A stretch of DNA of 19,454 nucleotides from assembly GCA_006226265.1 (NCBI GenBank), contig SBHH01000020.1, positions 1 to 19,454 of the forward strand, in the 5' to 3' direction. Source of the stretch: Alphaproteobacteria bacterium. Lineage in GTDB: Bacteria; Pseudomonadota; Alphaproteobacteria; Sneathiellales; Sneathiellaceae. Under the pieces are notes generated by a model that ran no database searches, was not told the origin of the DNA, and was given only the letters and a program-made list of their open reading frames with translations. The translations under genes were made by a program, and so were the position numbers. This document shows positions 15,004 through 19,454 of this stretch, one piece after another. Each line of letters opens with the position of its first letter. Within the stretch, counting starts at the first letter, position 1.

Positions 15004-15366
15004 TCAGGCTTTGGCGGACGCTTTGGAAGCGGTGTCGACCAATGCCTTGAAGGCCTCAGGCTCGCGTACGGCGATATCGGCAAGAACCTTGCGGTCCACT
15101 TCGACGCCGGCCAGCTTGAGGCCGTGCATAAAGTTGCCGTAGGTCATGCCATGCTCGCGCGTCGCGGCATTGATGCGCTGGATCCAGAGGCTCCGGAAGT
15201 TCCGCTTCTTGGCGCGGCGATCACGATAAGCGTACTGACCGGCCTTTTCAACGGCCTGGACGGCCGTGCGGAAGGTATTCTTGCGGCGGCCATAGTAACC
15301 TTTGGCGGCCTTGATGACTTTTCTGTGCCGGGCGTGCGTGGTGACGCCCCGTTTTACGCGTGCCAT
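15004..15366 (-). CDS. rplT: 50S ribosomal protein L20
   Basis: L20, a 23S rRNA-binding protein needed early in 50S assembly; 120 residues, normal length. It begins [19 protein letters not shown] and contains [20 protein letters not shown] and the family stretch [20 protein letters not shown]. The C-terminal globular domain ([20 protein letters not shown]) follows. AAGGAG lies about 7 nt before the start. It is 12 nt downstream of rpmI and cotranscribed with it. In other bacteria L20 represses its own operon by binding the rpmI leader; the leader here (15577 to about 15654) could hold such a site, but I did not identify it. Confidence 0.98.
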   Translation of the reverse strand: MARVKRGVTTHARHRKVIKAAKGYYGRRKNTFRTAVQAVEKAGQYAYRDRRAKKRNFRSLWIQRINAATREHGMTYGNFMHGLKLAGVEVDRKVLADIAVREPEAFKALVDTASKASAKA

Positions 15367-15378
15367 GGATCTCTCTCC

Positions 15379-15576
15379 TTAGCCGTAAGGCATGAATTTT
15401 TTAACGATGCGGGCGTCCTGATCGGCGAGCACAGTTGTGCCCCGCTGATTCCGGATCTGTTTGTTGGTCCGCTTGATCATGCCGTGCTGTTTGCCGGCCT
15501 GGTTCGCGCGCACCTTACCCGATGCGGTGAGAGAGAAACGCTTTTTCACGCCACTCTTGGTTTTCATCTTGGGCAT
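15379..15576 (-). CDS. rpmI: 50S ribosomal protein L35
   Basis: L35, a small basic large-subunit protein of 65 residues. The sequence [20 protein letters not shown] and the [20 protein letters not shown] stretch are diagnostic, and it ends KKFMPYG. AAGGAAG lies 6 nt before the ATG. It is the first gene of the rpmI-rplT-pheS-pheT unit here, behind its own promoter-like site. A plus-strand gene separates it from infC, its usual upstream neighbour. Confidence 0.98.
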   Translation of the reverse strand: MPKMKTKSGVKKRFSLTASGKVRANQAGKQHGMIKRTNKQIRNQRGTTVLADQDARIVKKFMPYG

Positions 15577-15660
15577 TTTGGCTTCCTTTACAAATCAATT
15601 TGAAAGCGACAGAGCAGACGCGGCAGCCCCAATTGGCCGGAATGCTCGATTGAAGCGAGG

Positions 15661-15689
15661 GTTATACCCGTGCTCCTTCGCAAATTCAA
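15661..15689 (-). promoter_or_regulatory. Putative sigma70 promoter of rpmI-rplT
   Basis: On the minus strand TTGAAT (15689-15684), a 17-bp spacer and TATAAC (15666-15661) give a good housekeeping promoter. The predicted start is near 15654, with a leader of about 78 nt before rpmI. It supplies the transcription that infC read-through would give in the unbroken operon of other bacteria. Confidence 0.65.
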
Positions 15690-15814
15690 GCCCCAATCCA
15701 ATCTTTTTAGGGACAATTCACAAGGCATACCCGAAGGCGTCATTCAAGGCAGACAAAAACCACCAACCGTACCGTTTCTCACAAAAAGTACTCTCCGGAA
15801 TGAGGAGCTCTCTC

Positions 15815-16840
15815 ATGGCAATGACCGTTCCAGAAGATACCAGAACCCGCCCGATCCTCTGCCTTCTCTTTCTGTTGTGCGGGCTGTTCCTCCCTGCGAT
15901 GATTCCCGCTGCGCGCGCCGGAGATGACTTTCATTTCATCACCATTTCGGATATCCCTTACAGCGCGAAAGAAAACTATGTCCTGACCCAGTCGCTTGCC
16001 CCGGCCATCATCAAGGATGACGCCCCTTTCGTCGTGCATATGGGCGATTTCAAGAACAGCAGCATTTCCTGCACCGCCGCCCTGATGACGGAGCGGCGCA
16101 ACCAGATCGTCGCGCTCCATCCGGGCCGGGTTTTTTATACCCCCGGCGATAACGATTGGGCGGACTGCGACCGTGAGGAAATTCCGGAACGCTTTTCGAA
16201 GTTGAACCGGCTTGACCTGCTGCGCAGGCTTTTTTATTCGACATCAATGAATCTGCCGCCGGAATGGCAGTTCGCCAGGCAGAATCTATACCCTGAAAAT
16301 ATGCGCTGGACATATAAGAACGTCGTCTTTGCCACGGTGCATATGGTCTCAACCAACAACGGGCGGCTGGAAATCCTCCTGGATGATCCGACGCTCGCGC
16401 TTGATCTCATTGACGCCCGCGACCAGGCGGACCTTCGCTGGCTCTATCACAGCTTTGGCGCGGCGGTGCAACAAAACGCCCGCGCCATCGTGATCGCGAC
16501 GCAAGCCGATGTCACCCGGATCAAATTTACTCCGCCCTGCTCCGTCACCCTTCGGCAGAAATGCGATGCCTTCACCTTTTTCAGGCGGGCGATCGCACTC
16601 CTTGCCAAGGAATTCAAAAAACCGGTGCTGCTGGTGCATGGGGATACCCATCCCTACTGCCTCGACAAGACCTTCGGCGGGAAGGAGGCCCCCAATCTCT
16701 GGCGGTTCAATTCAACGGGCGACTATTCTTTTGTCGACGCCGTGCGGGTTACGGTCGATCCTGAAAACAAGGCAGCGCCTTTTGCATTTCTTTCCCTGAT
16801 GCGACATCTTCCACCCCGGTCAACCTGCAAGGCCGGATAG
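15815..16840 (+). CDS. Secreted calcineurin-like metallophosphoesterase, divergent
   Basis: Predicted exported protein of 341 residues. A signal peptide covers about residues 1-35 (hydrophobic ILCLLFLLCGLFLPAMIP, cleavage likely after AARA). The core resembles calcineurin-like phosphoesterases: SDIPYS (45-50), HMGDF (75-79), YTPGDNDWADC (108-118), a histidine at 176 and VHGDTHPYCLD (274-284). The first motif is D-x-P rather than the standard D-x-H, and GDND replaces GNHD, so metal binding may differ or be partial. The mature protein has several cysteines (86, 118, 242, 250, 282, 338), compatible with periplasmic disulfides. The start at 15815 is chosen because AGGAG (15803-15807) lies 7 nt upstream. 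It sits on the opposite strand inside the infC-rpmI interval. Confidence 0.75.
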   Translation: MAMTVPEDTRTRPILCLLFLLCGLFLPAMIPAARAGDDFHFITISDIPYSAKENYVLTQSLAPAIIKDDAPFVVHMGDFKNSSISCTAALMTERRNQIVALHPGRVFYTPGDNDWADCDREEIPERFSKLNRLDLLRRLFYSTSMNLPPEWQFARQNLYPENMRWTYKNVVFATVHMVSTNNGRLEILLDDPTLALDLIDARDQADLRWLYHSFGAAVQQNARAIVIATQADVTRIKFTPPCSVTLRQKCDAFTFFRRAIALLAKEFKKPVLLVHGDTHPYCLDKTFGGKEAPNLWRFNSTGDYSFVDAVRVTVDPENKAAPFAFLSLMRHLPPRSTCKAG

Positions 16841-16845
16841 GAGGA

Positions 16846-16906
16846 GTTCGGTTCTTCAAGCCGAACAAAAAAGCCCGTGGTCTGCGAGGGGCAGGTCACG
16901 GGCTTT
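16846..16906. terminator. Tandem hairpins forming a bidirectional terminator
   Basis: GTTCGG (16846-16851) pairs with CCGAAC (16861-16866). AAAGCCCGTG (16870-16879) pairs with CACGGGCTTT (16897-16906). On the plus strand the second stem is followed by a T-rich tail (TTTCATTTT), and on the minus strand by six Ts (16872-16867). It lies between the convergent ends of the phosphoesterase gene and infC, and should stop both transcripts. Confidence 0.8.
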
Positions 16907-16942
16907 CATTTTCAGTCTTAATGCCGGATATCCGATCAAAAC

Positions 16943-17479
16943 CTATTTGGTCGGCGCAATCACCATTGTCATCTGGCGGCCTTCCATTTTCGGATGCTGC
17001 TCGACTTTCGCAAGTTCTTCGGTTTCCTCGCGCACCCGGTTGAGAAGCTTCATGCCAAGTTCCTGATGCGCCATTTCCCGGCCGCGGAAACGCATGGTCA
17101 CCTTGACCTTGTCGCCGGTACCGAGAAATTTGTTCACCGCCCGCATCTTGACCTCGTAGTCATGCTGGTCGATGTTCGGCCGCATCTTGATTTCCTTGAT
17201 TTCAAAGGTCTTCTGCTTTTTGCGGGCCTTGGCTGCCTTTTTCTGCGCCTCGAATTTGGCGCGGCCAAAGTCCATCAGTTTGCAGACAGGCGTCTCACCC
17301 GGAGATACCTCCACCAGGTCAAGTCCGGCCTCGTCTGCCAGCCCGAGGGCCGCCTGGATGATCACCAGGCCAATATTTTCGCCTTCTTCATTGATCAATC
17401 GGACGCTGGATGCGCTGATTTCCTCATTCGTGCGCGGCCCCTCCTTAGCGGGAACCGTATTTCTCTGTGGGCGAGCTAT
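16943..17479 (-). CDS. infC: Translation initiation factor IF3 with AUA start codon
   Basis: IF3 binds the 30S subunit, keeps subunits apart and proofreads initiator tRNA and start codon. The first ordinary in-frame start (TTG at 17398) would remove the conserved N-terminal region. The frame continues upstream through [20 protein letters not shown] to an ATA at 17479-17477, and a stop (TAA) lies immediately before it. AAGGAG (17492-17487) is 7 nt upstream of the ATA. This gives 178 residues, the normal IF3 length. The N-domain ends about residue 90 and the linker is [20 protein letters not shown]. The C-domain includes [21 protein letters not shown]3 rejects non-AUG starts, so a rare start codon in infC is the known basis of autoregulation in E. 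coli (AUU). Confidence 0.93.
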   Translation of the reverse strand: MARPQRNTVPAKEGPRTNEEISASSVRLINEEGENIGLVIIQAALGLADEAGLDLVEVSPGETPVCKLMDFGRAKFEAQKKAAKARKKQKTFEIKEIKMRPNIDQHDYEVKMRAVNKFLGTGDKVKVTMRFRGREMAHQELGMKLLNRVREETEELAKVEQHPKMEGRQMTMVIAPTK

Positions 17480-17537
17480 TTACTTTCTCCTTGATAGTTG
17501 ATCGGATATCCCCCGTTTCCAGAGGTTTTACTACGTT

Positions 17538-17566
17538 ATTGTATATTTTTTAATGATTTATTGCCA
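17538..17566 (-). promoter_or_regulatory. Putative infC promoter in the thrS-infC spacer
   Basis: On the minus strand TGGCAA (17566-17561), a 17-bp spacer and TACAAT (17543-17538) form a candidate promoter in an unusually AT-rich 120-bp gap. The -10 is good (5 of 6) but the -35 is weak. The predicted leader is about 52 nt. No strong terminator is seen after thrS, so infC could also be read from upstream. Confidence 0.45.
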
Positions 17567-17599
17567 CCGCTCTTTTAAAGGCTAGAAAGGCCGGATCAA

Positions 17600-19454
17600 T
17601 TACTGACCCGGCACCTTCGCTTCCTCGACCAGCTGGCCGATTGCCTCATCAAGCGGCAGGACCTTCTGATGTTTTTCCCCAAGCCGGCGGACCGAAATCG
17701 TCTGCTCCTCCGCCTCGCGTTTGCCCGCGACCAGAAGGGCCGGAACCTTAGCAAGGCTGTGTTCGCGAACCTTGTAGTTGATCTTCTCGTTGCGAAGATC
17801 AAGGCTTGCGCGGAGGCCTTTCGCTTTCAATGCCGCCAGTACTTCACGGGCGTAATCGTCGGCCTCATCGGTGATGGTCGCAACCACCACCTGCTCGGGC
17901 GCGAGCCAGAGCGGGAAGCGGCCGGCATATTCCTCAATGAGGATACCGATGAACCGTTCCATCGATCCGAAAATCGCCCGGTGCAGCATGACAGGCCGGT
18001 GCTTCGCCCCATCCTCGCCGATGAAATTCGCGCCAAGCCGTTCCGGCAGCACGAAATCGACCTGCAAGGTGCCGCATTGCCAGTCGCGGCCGATGGCATC
18101 GGTCAGGACGAATTCCAGCTTCGGGCCGTAAAAGGCGCCCTCGCCCGGGTTCATGCTGTAAGCAAGGCCCGTCGCCTCGATTGCCTCGCGAAGGGAGCCT
18201 TCCGCCTTGTCCCAAATGCTATCATCGCCTGCCCGCACCGCAGGCCGGTCCGAGAATTTCACCTTCACCTCGGTAAAGCCGAAATCCTTGTAGACATCGA
18301 GGAGAAGCGCGCAGAACACCTCGGTTTCCGACATGATCTGATCTTCCGTGCAGAAGATATGCGCATCGTCCTGGGTAAAGCCCCGGACCCGCATGATCCC
18401 GTGCAAGGCGCCCGACGGTTCATACCGGTGGCAGGAGCCAAACTCCGCCATGCGTAGCGGCAGATCGCGATAGCTGGTGATGCCCTGATTGAATATCTGC
18501 ACGTGGCAGGGGCAGTTCATGGGCTTCAGCGCGAAAGTCCGCTCTTCCGACTCGGTCGTATACATATGTTCGCCGAACTTTTCCCAATGCCCGGACGCTT
18601 CCCAGAGCTTGCGATCAACGAGCTGCGGGGTCTTGACTTCCTTGTAGTCCGCCTCCTGCAGCTTGTGGCGCAGGTAATGCTCCAGCGTGCGATAGAGGGT
18701 CCAGCCCTTTTCGTGCCAGAAGACCATGCCCGCTGCCTCTTCCTGGATATGGAAAAGGTTCATCTCCCGGCCAAGCTTGCGATGATCACGCCGTTCCGCT
18801 TCCTCCAAACGGTTGAGATAGGCTTTCAGTTCCTTCTCGTTCCGCCAGGCGGTGCCGTAGACGCGCTGCAGCATCTCGTTATTGGAATCGCCACGCCAAT
18901 AGGCGCCCGCAAGCTTCATCAGTTTGAAGGCATGGCCGAGTTTCCTGGTGGAGGGCAGATGCGGCCCGCGACAAAGATCCTGAAAGTCACCCTGCCGGTA
19001 GATGCCGATCGGCTGGTCCGCCGGAATGTCGGCAATGATCTGCGCCTTGTATTTCTCGCCGATATTCTTGAAGAACTCGACCGCGCGATCGCGTTCCCAT
19101 TCCTCACGAACGATTTCCTCGTCGCGATCAACGATTTCATGCATCCGCTTCTCGATCTTTTCGAGATCCTCCGGGGTGAAGGGCTCATCTCGGGCAAAGT
19201 CGTAATAGAAGCCGTCGGCAATGGCCGGGCCGATGGTGACCTGGGTGTCCGGATAAAGCTCCTTGACCGCTTCGGCAAGCACATGGGCCGCATCGTGGCG
19301 CAGCAGCTCCAGCACGTCATCGCCTTCTTCGCGCCCCGTCACGATTTCAATGCGCGTGTCCGTATCCAGGACTGTCTTGAGATCTTTCATCTCACCGTCA
19401 ATCCTGAGGGCCAGCGCCGCCTTGGCAAGGCCCGGGCCGATTGCAGCCGCGACG
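17600..19454 (-). CDS. thrS: Threonine-tRNA ligase, 5' end beyond the window
   Basis: Charges tRNA-Thr; cytoplasmic class II synthetase. The frame stays open past the internal ATG at 19390 to the window edge ([20 protein letters not shown]), the end of the N-terminal TGS domain. The real start therefore lies outside, with about 20-50 residues missing. The editing domain shows [11 protein letters not shown] and [18 protein letters not shown], with the His and Cys residues that hydrolyse Ser-tRNA-Thr. The catalytic core has [11 protein letters not shown] (zinc-binding Cys), [20 protein letters not shown] (motif 2) and [21 protein letters not shown] (motif 3). The anticodon-binding domain begins at PEQVVVATI. 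It is the first gene of the cluster, 120 bp before infC. Confidence 0.97.
   Translation of the reverse strand, partial: VAAAIGPGLAKAALALRIDGEMKDLKTVLDTDTRIEIVTGREEGDDVLELLRHDAAHVLAEAVKELYPDTQVTIGPAIADGFYYDFARDEPFTPEDLEKIEKRMHEIVDRDEEIVREEWERDRAVEFFKNIGEKYKAQIIADIPADQPIGIYRQGDFQDLCRGPHLPSTRKLGHAFKLMKLAGAYWRGDSNNEMLQRVYGTAWRNEKELKAYLNRLEEAERRDHRKLGREMNLFHIQEEAAGMVFWHEKGWTLYRTLEHYLRHKLQEADYKEVKTPQLVDRKLWEASGHWEKFGEHMYTTESEERTFALKPMNCPCHVQIFNQGITSYRDLPLRMAEFGSCHRYEPSGALHGIMRVRGFTQDDAHIFCTEDQIMSETEVFCALLLDVYKDFGFTEVKVKFSDRPAVRAGDDSIWDKAEGSLREAIEATGLAYSMNPGEGAFYGPKLEFVLTDAIGRDWQCGTLQVDFVLPERLGANFIGEDGAKHRPVMLHRAIFGSMERFIGILIEEYAGRFPLWLAPEQVVVATITDEADDYAREVLAALKAKGLRASLDLRNEKINYKVREHSLAKVPALLVAGKREAEEQTISVRRLGEKHQKVLPLDEAIGQLVEEAKVPGQ

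Noticed and set aside
1..19454. CRISPR array, insertion sequence or prophage structural genes
   Set aside because: No regularly spaced repeats, no transposase and no terminase, portal, capsid or tail genes are present. The serine recombinase island is the only mobile signature.

Overview
The window looks like chromosome of an alphaproteobacterium with moderately high GC. The evidence is the style of LepA, PheS/PheT, ThrS and IF3, the thrS-infC / rpmI-rplT-pheS-pheT order, and an island gene set (DUF5681, DUF3489, DUF2924, large serine recombinase) common in that class. I cannot name the genus from sequence alone.

Layout. (1) 1-1404: the 3' part of a LysR-type regulator (+), then an unrecognised 156-residue protein on the minus strand, ending convergently around a small hairpin. 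(2) 1495-8432: a compact accessory island. Its left side carries a degenerate 3' half of an initiator tRNA (tRNA-fMet). Its right side ends against the 3' end of an intact tRNA-Ser(GGA). All island genes are on the plus strand: a ParB-domain/beta-class DNA methyltransferase, two small DUF5681-type proteins, an Mrr-like PD-(D/E)xK endonuclease, a DUF3489 winged-helix protein, a DUF2924 protein and a 580-residue serine recombinase. Two intergenic stretches (4174-4492 and 5432-5612) are packed with inverted repeats. The first ends in a terminator-like hairpin directly in front of the endonuclease ribosome-binding site. (3) 8725-11367: a small membrane protein, then lepA and a hotdog thioesterase on the minus strand. 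(4) 11433-19454: the translation cluster thrS-infC-rpmI-rplT-pheS-pheT on the minus strand, interrupted between infC and rpmI by a secreted calcineurin-like protein on the plus strand.

How it fits together. The translation cluster encodes ThrRS, IF3, L35, L20 and both PheRS subunits, with separate control points. There is a promoter-like site and an AUA start for infC, a bidirectional terminator after infC, a good sigma70-like promoter for rpmI-rplT, an attenuator-like hairpin next to a Phe-rich reading frame before pheS, and a terminator-like hairpin after pheT.

The most interesting candidate system is the island. A methyltransferase and an Mrr-like nuclease travel with a serine recombinase, and the nuclease lies behind a structured, possibly attenuating leader. 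This could be a small mobile restriction-modification-like module. That function is inference and nothing here proves it.
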